From an uncultured Eubacterium sp. (GTDB lineage: Bacteria; Bacillota; Clostridia; Lachnospirales; Lachnospiraceae), in assembly GCA_947178105.1 (NCBI GenBank), contig CAMWXD010000042.1, positions 1 through 35,777 on the forward strand: 35,777 nt of DNA. Direction: 5' to 3'. Shown piece by piece: positions 8,149-16,689 of the stretch. Position numbers and translations under genes: made by a program. Each line of letters starts with the position of its first letter. The stretch's first letter is position 1. A model generated the notes under the pieces. It saw only the letters and a program-made list of their open reading frames with translations. It had not been told where the DNA came from and did not search any database.

Positions 8149-9174
8149 ATGCAGATGGTTACGCTGGGCAAAACGGGAATTACGGTGAATAAAAATGGGT
8201 TCGGCGCCTTGCCGATCCAGCGTATTTCGAAAGAAAACGCGGTCAGGCTGGTACAAAAGGCATATAATGCCGGCATTACTTATTTTGACACGGCAAGATG
8301 GTATACCGACAGCGAGGAAAAGCTGGGAGAAGCCTTTGACGGCATGAGAGAGAACGTTTTCATTGCGACAAAGACAGGTGCAGACAATGCGGAGGCGTTT
8401 TGGAAAGACTTAGAGACGTCGCTTGCAAATCTGCGGACAGATTATATTGATGTCTACCAGTTCCACAATCCGCCGGTATGTCCAAAGCCGGGAGACGGCA
8501 GCGGGCTGTACGAAGCGATGCTGGAGGCGAAGGCACAGGGGAAGGTGCGGCATATCGGCATTACTAATCACAGGCTGTCTGTGGCACAAGAGGCAGTAGC
8601 GTCTGGATTATATGAAACGCTGCAATTTCCGTTTAGTTATTTAAGCGGAGAAAAGGAACTGGATCTCGTTAAGAAATGCGAAGAAGCGGAAATGGGCTTT
8701 ATTGCAATGAAAGCGTTATCCGGCGGGTTGATTACAAATTCTGCGGCAGCTTACGTGTTTTTGGCGCAGTATGAAAATGTGCTGCCGATCTGGGGTGTGC
8801 AGCGGGAAAAGGAGCTGGATGAATTTATCGCATATATCAGCCAGCCGCCAGCGATGACACAGGAGCTGTCGGATGTAATCGCACATGACAGGGAGGAGCT
8901 TAGCGGGGAGTTCTGCCGGGGATGCGGCTATTGTATGCCTTGTCCGGCGGGCATTGAGATCCAGACTTGTGCGAGGATGTCGCTGCTGATTCGTCGTTCT
9001 CCGTCCAAAGCGCAGTTGACAAAGCAGGCGCAGGAAATGATGAAAAAAATTGAAGGCTGCCTGCACTGTAACAAATGCAGGGGCAAGTGCCCATATGAAT
9101 TGGATACTCCGGCACTGCTTGAAAAAAATTACGAGGATTATAAGCGGATACTGGCAGGCGAGGTTTCGCTTTAA
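8149..9174 (+). CDS. Aldo/keto reductase with C-terminal 4Fe-4S domain
   Basis: The N-terminal 240 residues form an aldo/keto reductase barrel: ITYFDTARWYTDSEEKLGEAF holds the catalytic Asp and Tyr, FIATKTG the Lys and VYQFHNP the His. The C-terminal 90 residues carry two cysteine clusters, CRGCGYCMPCPAGIEIQTC and CLHCNKCRGKCP, expected to bind iron-sulfur clusters. The fused family is common in anaerobes and likely couples NAD(P)H or ferredoxin electrons to a carbonyl substrate; the substrate is unknown. The start has AAAGGAGGGG upstream. The symporter gene follows after 27 bp, so the two probably form an operon. Confidence 0.93.
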   Translation: MQMVTLGKTGITVNKNGFGALPIQRISKENAVRLVQKAYNAGITYFDTARWYTDSEEKLGEAFDGMRENVFIATKTGADNAEAFWKDLETSLANLRTDYIDVYQFHNPPVCPKPGDGSGLYEAMLEAKAQGKVRHIGITNHRLSVAQEAVASGLYETLQFPFSYLSGEKELDLVKKCEEAEMGFIAMKALSGGLITNSAAAYVFLAQYENVLPIWGVQREKELDEFIAYISQPPAMTQELSDVIAHDREELSGEFCRGCGYCMPCPAGIEIQTCARMSLLIRRSPSKAQLTKQAQEMMKKIEGCLHCNKCRGKCPYELDTPALLEKNYEDYKRILAGEVSL

Positions 9175-9201
9175 AATAAGGTAAGGAAAAGGAGTTTGGT
9201 T

Positions 9202-10608
9202 ATGAAACAGGAGAAAAAAAGAAACTCATTTTCAGGCTCGATCGGTTTTGTGCTGGCTGCTGCCGGCAGTGCAGTAGGGCTTGGAAATATCTGGAGGTTT
9301 CCATATCTGGCGGCAAAGGACGGCGGCGGGCTGTTTCTGGTATTGTATCTGGTTTTGGCACTGACCTTTGGATTTACACTGCTGACGACGGAAATTGCAA
9401 TCGGGCGCAAGACAAAGCAAAGCCCATTGACCGCGTATGGCAAAATCCATCCAAAGTGGAGGCCGCTTGGAATCGTTGCGTGCCTTGTGCCGGTTATTAT
9501 TTTGCCATATTACTGTGTGATCGGCGGATGGGTAGTAAAATACCTGATTGCCTATCTGACAGGAGAAGGCGCTGACGCTGCAAAGGACGGCTATTTTACC
9601 GGGTTTATTACAGCGGATGTGCAGCCGATGGTACTGCTTTGCGTATTTTTGTTTGCGGTAGCGTTTATTGTATTCCGCGGGGTAAATAAAGGGATCGAAG
9701 CGTCATCCAAAGTGATCATGCCGCTGCTGCTTCTGCTTGTTATTGGTATCGCTGTGTTTTCGCTGACGATCAAGCATACAGATGAGTCGGGGACAGTGCG
9801 CAGCGGGCTGGAAGGATTTAAAATCTATGTCATTCCAAACCTGGAGGGGCTGACGGTGCAGGGATTTTTTACGGTGCTGCTGGATGCGATGAGCCAGTTG
9901 TTTTTCAGCTTGAGTGTCGCAATGGGAATCATGATCTCTTATGGGTCTTATGTGCAGGATGATGCCAACCTCGTTAAATCGATTAACCAGATCGAGATTT
10001 TTGATACGTTTGTAGCGTTTTTAGCTGGCGTTATGATTATTCCTGCGGTATTTACCTTTATGGGCAGAGAGGGGATGCAGGCGTCCGGGCCGAGCCTGAT
10101 GTTTGTGTCGCTGCCGAAAGTATTTTCCGCAATGGGAAAAGCCGGGACGATAGTCGGCGTACTGTTTTTTGCAATGGTGCTCTTTGCGGCGCTGACGAGC
10201 GCGGTGTCCGTCATGGAGGCAGTTGTATCAAGCTTTATGGATGAGTTTCATATATCGCGTATCAAAGCGGCTGTGATCGAGACGGTCATTGCCCTTGCCG
10301 GCGGGATTCTTGTATGCCTGGGCTATAATAAGCTGTATTTTGAATATACGCTTCCAAACGGCGCGGTTGCGCAGATTTTGGATATTATGGACTATATCAG
10401 CAACAATGCGCTTATGCCGATCGTGGCGATCGGAACCTGTATTTTGGTCGGCTGGGTGGTAAAGCCAAAGGTGATTATTGAAGAGGCTGAAAAATCCGGC
10501 TGCAAGTTTGGCAGGAGAAATCTGTATATTGTGATGATTCGGTTTATCGCGCCGGTGCTGCTGATTGTATTGTTTTTAAAATCAATCGGGGTGCTGAATA
10601 TGATTTAG
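9202..10608 (+). CDS. Neurotransmitter:sodium symporter family (SNF) transporter
   Basis: This 468-residue membrane protein has about 11-12 helices. Near the N-terminus it has the SNF signature GSAVGLGNIWRFPYL followed by DGGG, which forms the sodium and substrate site in LeuT/MhsT relatives. Bacterial members import amino acids with sodium. The ATG at 9202 follows AAAAGGAG by 7 bp; an in-frame TTG at 9196 is too close to that site. It ends just upstream of a very strong promoter at 10638. Confidence 0.94.
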   Translation: MKQEKKRNSFSGSIGFVLAAAGSAVGLGNIWRFPYLAAKDGGGLFLVLYLVLALTFGFTLLTTEIAIGRKTKQSPLTAYGKIHPKWRPLGIVACLVPVIILPYYCVIGGWVVKYLIAYLTGEGADAAKDGYFTGFITADVQPMVLLCVFLFAVAFIVFRGVNKGIEASSKVIMPLLLLLVIGIAVFSLTIKHTDESGTVRSGLEGFKIYVIPNLEGLTVQGFFTVLLDAMSQLFFSLSVAMGIMISYGSYVQDDANLVKSINQIEIFDTFVAFLAGVMIIPAVFTFMGREGMQASGPSLMFVSLPKVFSAMGKAGTIVGVLFFAMVLFAALTSAVSVMEAVVSSFMDEFHISRIKAAVIETVIALAGGILVCLGYNKLYFEYTLPNGAVAQILDIMDYISNNALMPIVAIGTCILVGWVVKPKVIIEEAEKSGCKFGRRNLYIVMIRFIAPVLLIVLFLKSIGVLNMI

Positions 10609-10637
10609 GAGAAGTGCAAAAAGTGTGGCAGGATGAT

Positions 10638-10666
10638 TTGACAAAAGGATCAATTTTATATATAAT
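10638..10666 (+). promoter_or_regulatory. Perfect consensus sigma-A promoter upstream of MATE gene
   Basis: TTGACA (10638-10643), exactly 17 bp, then TATAAT (10661-10666). Both hexamers match consensus. Transcription would start near 10673 and run straight into the hairpin at 10682. Confidence 0.85.
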
Positions 10667-10681
10667 AAAATAGTCGTGTAG

Positions 10682-10722
10682 CAAAAAGCGTAAATCCAGA
10701 TGCTGGGTTTGCGCTTTTTTTC
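10682..10722 (+). terminator. Terminator-like hairpin in the MATE leader (possible attenuator)
   Basis: AAAAGCGTAAATCC pairs with GGGTTTGCGCTTTT (G-T wobbles only) around a short loop and is followed by a run of T. It could terminate the upstream symporter operon. Because it also lies just after the consensus promoter, it would stop most MATE transcripts after about 50 nt. Confidence 0.75.
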
Positions 10723-10735
10723 TTGCACAAAGAAT

Positions 10736-10768
10736 ATGGTTGTGGCAGCTTTCCAAAAAGTCTCCTGA
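10736..10768 (+). CDS. Possible 10-residue leader peptide
   Basis: A short frame, MVVAAFQKVS then TGA, ends inside the sequence that can pair with the MATE ribosome site. A longer in-frame ATG at 10700 lies in the terminator loop. Only a weak AAAG site precedes it, so translation is uncertain. The placement resembles leaders of ribosome-targeting drug resistance genes. Confidence 0.3.
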   Translation: MVVAAFQKVS

Positions 10769-10803
10769 GAATACGCGGTCGAGTATTCAATAGAAAAAGG
10801 AGG
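10761..10803 (+). promoter_or_regulatory. Hairpin able to sequester the MATE ribosome-binding site
   Basis: TCTCCT (10761-10766) can pair with AGGAGG (10798-10803) with one G-T wobble. Inside it, GAATAC (10769-10774) and GTATTC (10783-10788) pair perfectly. The nested stem would hide the ribosome site just before the TTG start at 10808. Confidence 0.5.
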
Positions 10804-10807
10804 AAAA

Positions 10808-12196
10808 TTGAATAAACAAGGAACAACAAACAAAATGGGGGCTGAGGCAGTTCCAAAAGTCATGCTGAACATGGGAATACCGATTATTCTGTCGATGGTA
10901 TTGCAGGCGTGTTACAACATTGTGGACAGTATGTTTGTAGCAAGAATACCGGATACGGGCAGTATCGCAAATGCAGGGGAGTGTGCGGTAAATGCCCTGA
11001 CGCTGGCATTTCCTGTGCAGATGCTGATGGTGGCATTTGGAATCGGTACAGGCGTGGGTGTGAATGCCCTGCTGGCAAAAAGCCTGGGACAGCGGGATGA
11101 GGAAAAAGTGGCAAAAACGGCAGGAAACGGGGTAGCATTAGCGTTTATCATTTATGCATTGTTTTTCTTGTTTGGCATATTTGGGGTGAAAGCCTATATC
11201 GGAAGCCAGACAAAGGATGAGATCATTCTCGCGATGGGCAGGTCTTATCTTTCAATCTGCTCGGTAGCGTCATTTGGCATGATTTTGTTTTCGATCTATG
11301 AAAAGCTGTTGCAGGCAACGGGGAAGACGGTCTATTCTACGATTGCGCAGGTATCAGGCGCGGTTGTCAATATTATTTTGGATCCAATCCTGATTTTCGG
11401 CTATTTCGGGTTTCCGGCAGCAGGGATTCGTGGTGCGGCTTACGCCACTGTATTGGGGCAGGTTGTGTCCATGCTGATCGCCATGTACCTTCATTACAAG
11501 AAAAACACAGAGATTAGGCCGAATATCACATATCTGAAGCTGGAAAGCAGTATTGTGAGGGAAATCTATGTGATCGGGCTTCCGGCTATTATCATGCAGG
11601 CGCTGATGTCGCTTATGACCTACAGCGTAAATATTATTTTTGCCACAGTATCGCAGGAAGCAGTGACGGCATATGGAATTTTTTATAAAATACAGCAGTT
11701 TATATTTTTCGCAGGCTTTGGGCTCAGAGACGCGATTACGCCGATTGTTTCTTTTAATTATGGAATGGGGTCGCAGAAACGTGTAAAACAGGGGATATTT
11801 TATGGAATCTTGTATACAGAGGTAATTATGCTGGCTGGATTTGTCGGCCTGGAGTTGTTTGCCCGCCCTTTGATCGGATTGTTTGCGATGTCTGAGCAAA
11901 CAGAAGGGTTATGTGTCCTGGCGGCGAAGATCATTGCGACAGGTTTCCTGTTTGCAGGAGGGAATATTGCGATACAGGGGGTATTTCAGGCATTGGGCTG
12001 CGGTATGGATTCCCTGATTGTCTCGCTGCTTCGGCTGTGTATCGTCGTATTGCCGCTGGCGTGGCTGTTTGCAAGGCTTGAGAATGCAGATGCAATGATT
12101 TGGTGGGCGTTTCCGATTGCTGAGCTGGCAGCGGTTTTGGCAGCGGTTTTATTTTTACTGTGTGCATATAAAAGGATCAAAACCAATTTTTCATAA
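10808..12196 (+). CDS. MATE family efflux transporter (MepA-like)
   Basis: This 462-residue protein has about 12 membrane helices in two similar halves. The N-terminal helix motif MGIPIILSMVLQACYNIVDSMFV is typical of MATE pumps. They export cationic drugs or metabolites using a sodium or proton gradient. The chosen start is TTG at 10808, directly after AAAGGAGGA; the next ATG (10835) has only a weak site but remains possible. The leader carries a consensus promoter, a terminator-like hairpin and a ribosome-site hairpin, so the pump is probably inducible. Confidence 0.92.
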   Translation: MNKQGTTNKMGAEAVPKVMLNMGIPIILSMVLQACYNIVDSMFVARIPDTGSIANAGECAVNALTLAFPVQMLMVAFGIGTGVGVNALLAKSLGQRDEEKVAKTAGNGVALAFIIYALFFLFGIFGVKAYIGSQTKDEIILAMGRSYLSICSVASFGMILFSIYEKLLQATGKTVYSTIAQVSGAVVNIILDPILIFGYFGFPAAGIRGAAYATVLGQVVSMLIAMYLHYKKNTEIRPNITYLKLESSIVREIYVIGLPAIIMQALMSLMTYSVNIIFATVSQEAVTAYGIFYKIQQFIFFAGFGLRDAITPIVSFNYGMGSQKRVKQGIFYGILYTEVIMLAGFVGLELFARPLIGLFAMSEQTEGLCVLAAKIIATGFLFAGGNIAIQGVFQALGCGMDSLIVSLLRLCIVVLPLAWLFARLENADAMIWWAFPIAELAAVLAAVLFLLCAYKRIKTNFS

Positions 12197-12225
12197 AAAA
12201 TAATAAAGTTTTTTCTGAAAAAGCA

Positions 12226-12254
12226 TTGACAGGTAGCAACGATCGTAATATATA
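12226..12254 (+). promoter_or_regulatory. Promoter for the iron-sulfur flavoprotein gene
   Basis: TTGACA (12226-12231), 17 bp, TATATA (12249-12254). The ATG lies 66 bp further on. Confidence 0.65.
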
Positions 12255-12319
12255 ATCAGTTGTATCAAATAGTTGGAACAATCCTAATTATAGTACCGAG
12301 AAAAGGAGGGCTATTACAG

Positions 12320-12937
12320 ATGAAAGTGTTGCTTGTCAATGGCAGTTCTAGAAAACAAGGATGTACGGATGTGGCGTTAAGAGAAGTGGAACGCGCGCTA
12401 AAGGAAGAAGGAATGGAAACAGAGATGGTGTTTATCGGAAACGAAGCTTTGCCAGATTGCATTGCCTGTCATAAGTGCAGGGAAACCGGGTGCTGTGTAT
12501 TCCATGATATTGTAAACGAATTTGTGGAAAAGGCAAAAACTGCCGATGGGTTTGTATTTGGTTCCCCGGTTTATTTTGCACATCCAAGCGGCAGGCTTCT
12601 GTCATTTATGGACAGGGCGTTTTATTCCAATGGAGCGGCGTTTTGCTTTAAGCCAGCGGCGGCTGTCCTGTCTGCAAGGCGTGCCGGAACAACGGCTTCC
12701 TTTGATGTAATCAATAAATATTTTACGATTTGTTCTATGCCGGTAGTTTCCTCTACCTATTGGAACCATGTTTACGGTGCGCAGCCGGAGGAGGTGGCAG
12801 AAGATCAAGAAGGGCTTATGACGATGTATAATATCGGGAAAAACATGGCGTGGCTGATCAAATGTATTGCACTTGGGAAAGAACATGGCGTGGCATATCC
12901 GCACAATGAAAAAATCTTAACGAATTTTACGAGGTGA
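12320..12937 (+). CDS. Iron-sulfur flavoprotein / NAD(P)H-dependent FMN reductase-like
   Basis: This 205-residue protein has a flavodoxin-like fold: MKVLLVNGSSRKQGCT binds the FMN phosphate and FGSPVYFAHPSG lines the flavin site. Between them is a compact cysteine cluster CIACHKCRETGCC (CX2CX2CX4C), which matches the 4Fe-4S motif of Isf-type iron-sulfur flavoproteins. It likely passes electrons between a reduced carrier and a small-molecule acceptor. AAAGGAGGG precedes the ATG. The gene stands alone between its own promoter and a hairpin. Confidence 0.9.
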   Translation: MKVLLVNGSSRKQGCTDVALREVERALKEEGMETEMVFIGNEALPDCIACHKCRETGCCVFHDIVNEFVEKAKTADGFVFGSPVYFAHPSGRLLSFMDRAFYSNGAAFCFKPAAAVLSARRAGTTASFDVINKYFTICSMPVVSSTYWNHVYGAQPEEVAEDQEGLMTMYNIGKNMAWLIKCIALGKEHGVAYPHNEKILTNFTR

Positions 12938-12952
12938 TGATCCTGTCTGTAT

Positions 12953-12982
12953 ATGCCCATGATTACAATTTTTCATGGGCAT
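12953..12982. terminator. Perfect 10-bp inverted repeat between convergent genes
   Basis: ATGCCCATGA and TCATGGGCAT are perfect complements around a 10-nt loop. Both neighbouring genes point towards it. The T-run is weak on both strands, so intrinsic termination is likely but not certain. Confidence 0.5.
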
Positions 12983-13021
12983 TTCCAAAACCGAAAGAAA
13001 TATTGCCATCCAGCGCCGCCG

Positions 13022-13756
13022 CTAATTCATAATCTTTTCAAAAAGTTCTCTATTGAATTCTTTATGGAATTGTCCTAATAAATCAGCAATCATCTCACAA
13101 CATTGGCTCACCTCCGGATTCGCTGAGCTCTTTGCATTTCTTAATTTATAAACATGTGCCCACTCTGTGAGATTTATCTTAAAAATAAAATTACTTGGAA
13201 TACTCAGCATATATAATCCACGTTTAATATCTGGATTATCTTTATCCTCCTCCAAAATATATCCATTAATTGCTTTTACATAGTTTTTCCCATCATATGT
13301 CATGGTTTCCGGAAGCTGAATACCCAGTGCTTGTGCAGCGACATCAGTAGGTATGATTTTATCCTGATAATATGTGGATACCTCGTATTGAAAGTCAGAC
13401 TTCTTTGTTCTTGTACTATTACGAATAATACGATTATCAAACCTTTTCGTATGCGCATCCCAGTCATCTTGTCCGGCTCTATGCAAACCTTCAACTGTAA
13501 TCGAAAAATCAATAAAGCGTAACATCGTCGTATGTTTCCAACCCCATTTAAGTAACTTTTCGAACCAGTTATGAAACTCCTCAAATTCGTCAGCCATACT
13601 TTCCTCATATTCTTTCAAACTGCCATTCGAATTCAAAACCTTATGGCATGTGTCATAAATATGAAGTTCCAACTCTCTTGTCCAAGTACGATAACTCATA
13701 AACATCGATACAATAGCATCATCAATTCCTGAAATTGAGTTTAAAAATACTTTCAT
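13022..13756 (-). CDS. Divergent ThyX-like protein (FAD-dependent thymidylate synthase family)
   Basis: This 244-residue protein is read as a distant ThyX relative. Residues 75-116 (HTTMLRFIDFSITVEGLHR, then FDNRIIRNSTR) follow the order of the ThyX helix and its RHRxxSxNExSxR-like site. Near the C-terminus, FKINLTEWAHVYKLR and ANPEVSQ resemble the substrate/FAD-binding end. The canonical RHR is not present (here DNRIIRNSTR), so catalysis is doubtful. The ATG at 13756 follows AAAGGAG; an upstream ATG at 13819 lacks a good site. Family assignment is from pattern only. The gene is AT-richer than its neighbours and may be of phage or mobile origin. Confidence 0.55.
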   Translation of the reverse strand: MKVFLNSISGIDDAIVSMFMSYRTWTRELELHIYDTCHKVLNSNGSLKEYEESMADEFEEFHNWFEKLLKWGWKHTTMLRFIDFSITVEGLHRAGQDDWDAHTKRFDNRIIRNSTRTKKSDFQYEVSTYYQDKIIPTDVAAQALGIQLPETMTYDGKNYVKAINGYILEEDKDNPDIKRGLYMLSIPSNFIFKINLTEWAHVYKLRNAKSSANPEVSQCCEMIADLLGQFHKEFNRELFEKIMN

Positions 13757-13959
13757 TGTGTTTTTCTCCTTTTTATGCTGATAATATTGGACTGCCTTAG
13801 TATATTGTTTGATCATCATTGTATAACCTTCGAAACATACTATTTATATTTATTAATGGTTACCTTTATTTGATTGATAAACGTATTCATTATACCTTAA
13901 ATAGCCCACTTCTGCAATAGAGCATTTACTTTAACAACTCTGTGGAAAGAGACAATAAA

Positions 13960-14052
13960 GCAAGAAGCTGCACAGTCACTACCCATGTCCGCCGAATTTG
14001 GAAAAAAATGAAGACGGCCCAAGCCGGCTGGAATATATCCAGACAGTGCGCG
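13960..14052 (+). pseudogene. Remnant of an OmpR-family response regulator C-terminus
   Basis: One frame reads ARSCTVTTHVRRIWKKMK. After a shift at a run of seven A, a second frame reads EDGPSRLEYIQTVRGVG. Together these are the recognition helix and wing of an OmpR/VanR-type regulator, but the receiver domain is absent and the frame is broken. It may be the lost partner of the orphan kinase at 15410. Confidence 0.6.
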
Positions 14053-14083
14053 GAGTTGGCTGCCCTCGATTTTACCTTATTTT

Positions 14084-14944
14084 CTATGACTGCTTGCTAA
14101 CAGGAATCCAGATCTCTGCATAATAGTTGTCGTCATTCGTGCCATTTGGATACTTGTCTGGCGAGTCATACATTTCAACGCAATATCCTGCCGCAAATTT
14201 ATAATCCGGCAGCGCAGGAAGCCATTCGGAGAATATCTTTGTATTTGCATCCTGCAGCGTTTGCTGAAGAGCGCCTTTGCATGGAAAGACAGCCCATGTA
14301 TAGGCAGGGATTGTCTTTACTACAAAACCGTCAGGAAGATCTATGGACGGATTATAAATGTCTGCAATCAGATATTCAAATTTTTCGTTTCCCATCTGCG
14401 GGTCAATATTTATGCCGTACATTCCGCAGACATATTTCCCCTTTCCCGAAGCATAATGTTCCTGCCAATACAAAGGGATTTCCTGTTTTGCATTTTCATA
14501 GCCAAACTCCTTCGATGCGCCCAAAACAGAAAAGGATTCTTTTTTTACAATTCTGTAATCCATAATGTAACCACCTTTCAATGAAATTGTTAGCTTCAGC
14601 GGTGCGAAAGTTTTAATCATTGTTTTATGCTTGCGCACGGTGAGAGGCGTATGTCCATGAAAACGAGCAAAAGCCTTGGTAAAACTGTCGGGAGAATCAT
14701 AGCCATATTTCATAGCCAGGTCTATTACCGCAATATCACTGGTAATCAGTTCTTCCCCTGCAAGGGACATTCTACGGTTTCTGATATACTCCGTTATAGA
14801 ATATCCGCATAATATGCTAAACCCCTTGTGAAAATAAAATGGTGAAATATTTACATGGCGTGCCACCTCATACATTGTAATATCTTCTGTGAGGTGGCTC
14901 TCGATATATTTGATTGCTTTACTGATAGCCTCTGCCCATTCCAT
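14084..14944 (-). CDS. AraC-family regulator with GyrI-like effector domain
   Basis: This 286-residue regulator has an N-terminal AraC DNA-binding domain (residues 8-105). Its first helix-turn-helix is MYEVARHVNISPFYFHKGF and the second is AMKYGYDSPDSFTKAFARF, followed by HGHTPLTVRK. Residues about 129-286 form a GyrI/Rob-type ligand-binding domain (IVKKESFSVLGASKEFGYE, YCVEMYDSPDKYPNGTNDD). Such proteins sense small hydrophobic or cationic drugs. The ATG at 14944 follows AGGAGG; the frame extends to 15163 but without family similarity. It lies between a broken regulator and a kinase pointing the other way, which suggests insertion here. Confidence 0.93.
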   Translation of the reverse strand: MEWAEAISKAIKYIESHLTEDITMYEVARHVNISPFYFHKGFSILCGYSITEYIRNRRMSLAGEELITSDIAVIDLAMKYGYDSPDSFTKAFARFHGHTPLTVRKHKTMIKTFAPLKLTISLKGGYIMDYRIVKKESFSVLGASKEFGYENAKQEIPLYWQEHYASGKGKYVCGMYGINIDPQMGNEKFEYLIADIYNPSIDLPDGFVVKTIPAYTWAVFPCKGALQQTLQDANTKIFSEWLPALPDYKFAAGYCVEMYDSPDKYPNGTNDDNYYAEIWIPVSKQS

Positions 14945-15409
14945 GACGATCAACCTCCTGCTGTGCTTAGAGTATACCCTGAATCCTTTCTGCTGTCCCG
15001 ACATTACTTGTTTTCTTTTGTCTATGCATCTTTCATCTGCCTGTCTGCATGGACTGCCTCTGAATAGGATGGCACTTTTGACCTTCTTATCTTTTCTGAT
15101 ATTTTTTCCTACAGTTACTGCCACATTTCCGGTTAAAAGCCCTTTATGCAAATAATTAATCAATCACTTTCTGCATGTCCAGGTATCCATGGGTGTCTCC
15201 TGATAGATAGACCATACCATCACCCTTCCGTTTTTTTATTTTATTATACACCATTTAGCAAGGTTGCGTTCACTGCAAGTCCAATATTTTTGCAATTCAG
15301 AATCTTTTTTCCTACATGAACCACATCCGTGCTGTGAAGCAGGTATTGAGCCATGAAGGGCAGTGTGTTAATATTAGTAAAAAACAGGATATAGATTTGA
15401 GGTGACAGA
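14945..15409. other. 465-bp region without a convincing gene
   Basis: No conserved protein was recognised. A 29-codon frame (15316-15405, starting MNHIRAVKQVL) ends just before the kinase start but has no ribosome site. It may be debris of the two-component locus. Confidence 0.4.
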
Positions 15410-16480
15410 ATGAAAGAATACTTTTCCCTTCGTACAGTACGGAAAAAAATAGTGATGAGCTCAAAAATCATTGGAATGGTATTGATTGCTTCTTATGCGC
15501 TTTCTACGCGGTTGCCTTTACGGCAGGAGCTTGCGCATTTGGCTTGGATGGGGTTTATGGTTTTGCTTGTATTTGTTGTAGATTATGTTTTGGGACGCTT
15601 TATTTCAGACCCGATTTCTGAAATCTGCGCTTCGGCATCCAGGATAGCGCGACTGGATTTTTCCTGCCCCTGTCCTATAACGTCGAAAGATGAATTTGGC
15701 GGCCTTGCAGGCAATCTCAACCGTATGTCTGAAAATTTGCAGCAGGCGCTGGAAAAGCTGGAGAATGCAAAGATCCAGCTTGAAAAGGAGGTGGAGCAGG
15801 AGAGGCGGTTGTTAGAAGAACGAAAGGAATTGGTAGACCGCCTGTCCCACGAAATGAAAACGCCTTTAGGAATTATTCGTGCCTATGCTGAGGGGATGCA
15901 GGACGAAGCAGATGAAGTGAAAAGGCAAAAATACGTTGGAATTATCATAGCAGAAACAGAACGAATGAGTACGTTGATTACAGAGCTGCTGGATTTGTCT
16001 GCGTTGGAAAATGGAGCTGTTTCGCTGACGCCGGAACGGTTTGACTTTGTAGAATTTGTTGAAACGGTAGCAGGGCGGTTATTGATCGATATGCCAGAAA
16101 CAGAATTTGAATTGCAGTATGAGCTGCCGGAACATAAGGTTTATGTTTATGCAGATAAAGCGCGTATGGAACAGGTATTAAGTAATCTGATGATCAATGC
16201 CCAAAAGAATGTGCTGGCGCATGGCATTTTAAAAATATCGTTAGTTGAGCAGGGCGGAAAACTTCATTTTTCTGTATTTAATCAGGGGATGCCCATACCG
16301 CAGGACAGGCTGGCGCAAATTTGGGAAAAATTTTATCGTGATAAAAATGTAAAGTACAGCGGTTCAGGATTAGGGCTAGCGATTGTTGCGCAGATTTTGT
16401 CTATGCAGAAGCTGGAATATGGAGTGAAAAATTTGGCGGACGGCGTTGTATTTTTCTTTTCTGTTCCCATAACAAAATAG
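15410..16480 (+). CDS. Orphan sensor histidine kinase (short-loop, HAMP)
   Basis: This 356-residue kinase has two membrane helices (about 18-33 and 44-62) separated by only about ten residues. A HAMP domain (62-112), a coiled coil (112-140), HisKA with His147 (LVDRLSHEMKTPLGIIRAYAE) and an ATPase domain follow (NLMINAQKN, FNQGMPIP, WEKFYRDKN, GSGLGLAI). The G1 box is degenerate (no DxGxG; FNQGMP instead), which is common in VanS-like kinases. The lack of a sensor loop fits an intramembrane sensor or a deletion. No intact response regulator is adjacent; a fragment lies at 13960. The ribosome site is a modest GAGGTG. Confidence 0.88.
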   Translation: MKEYFSLRTVRKKIVMSSKIIGMVLIASYALSTRLPLRQELAHLAWMGFMVLLVFVVDYVLGRFISDPISEICASASRIARLDFSCPCPITSKDEFGGLAGNLNRMSENLQQALEKLENAKIQLEKEVEQERRLLEERKELVDRLSHEMKTPLGIIRAYAEGMQDEADEVKRQKYVGIIIAETERMSTLITELLDLSALENGAVSLTPERFDFVEFVETVAGRLLIDMPETEFELQYELPEHKVYVYADKARMEQVLSNLMINAQKNVLAHGILKISLVEQGGKLHFSVFNQGMPIPQDRLAQIWEKFYRDKNVKYSGSGLGLAIVAQILSMQKLEYGVKNLADGVVFFFSVPITK

Positions 16481-16605
16481 GCTGTACCGCGGGCCGGGAG
16501 CAGTTTGAGATCACTGCATCAGTATGTACAAAACCGCTGATTACTGGCGGCAGAGGCATGGGAATGCTATGCCCGAAAAGCATTTTATATTATAAAATAC
16601 AGGTA

Positions 16606-16635
16606 TTAGACATAAAGAACCAGCGGGTATATAAT
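16606..16635 (+). promoter_or_regulatory. Candidate promoter for second MATE gene
   Basis: TTAGAC (16606-16611), 18 bp, TATAAT (16630-16635), 54 bp before the ATG. Confidence 0.5.
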
Positions 16636-16689
16636 GTAAGCATACGATTTTTGTTTATGCAGGTTTGTGGTTGAAAATGGAGGAACGGA

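Noticed and set aside
11354-11899. 181-codon frame antisense to the MATE gene
   Set aside because: It is a shadow frame with low-complexity His/Arg/Asn composition opposite a clear transporter.
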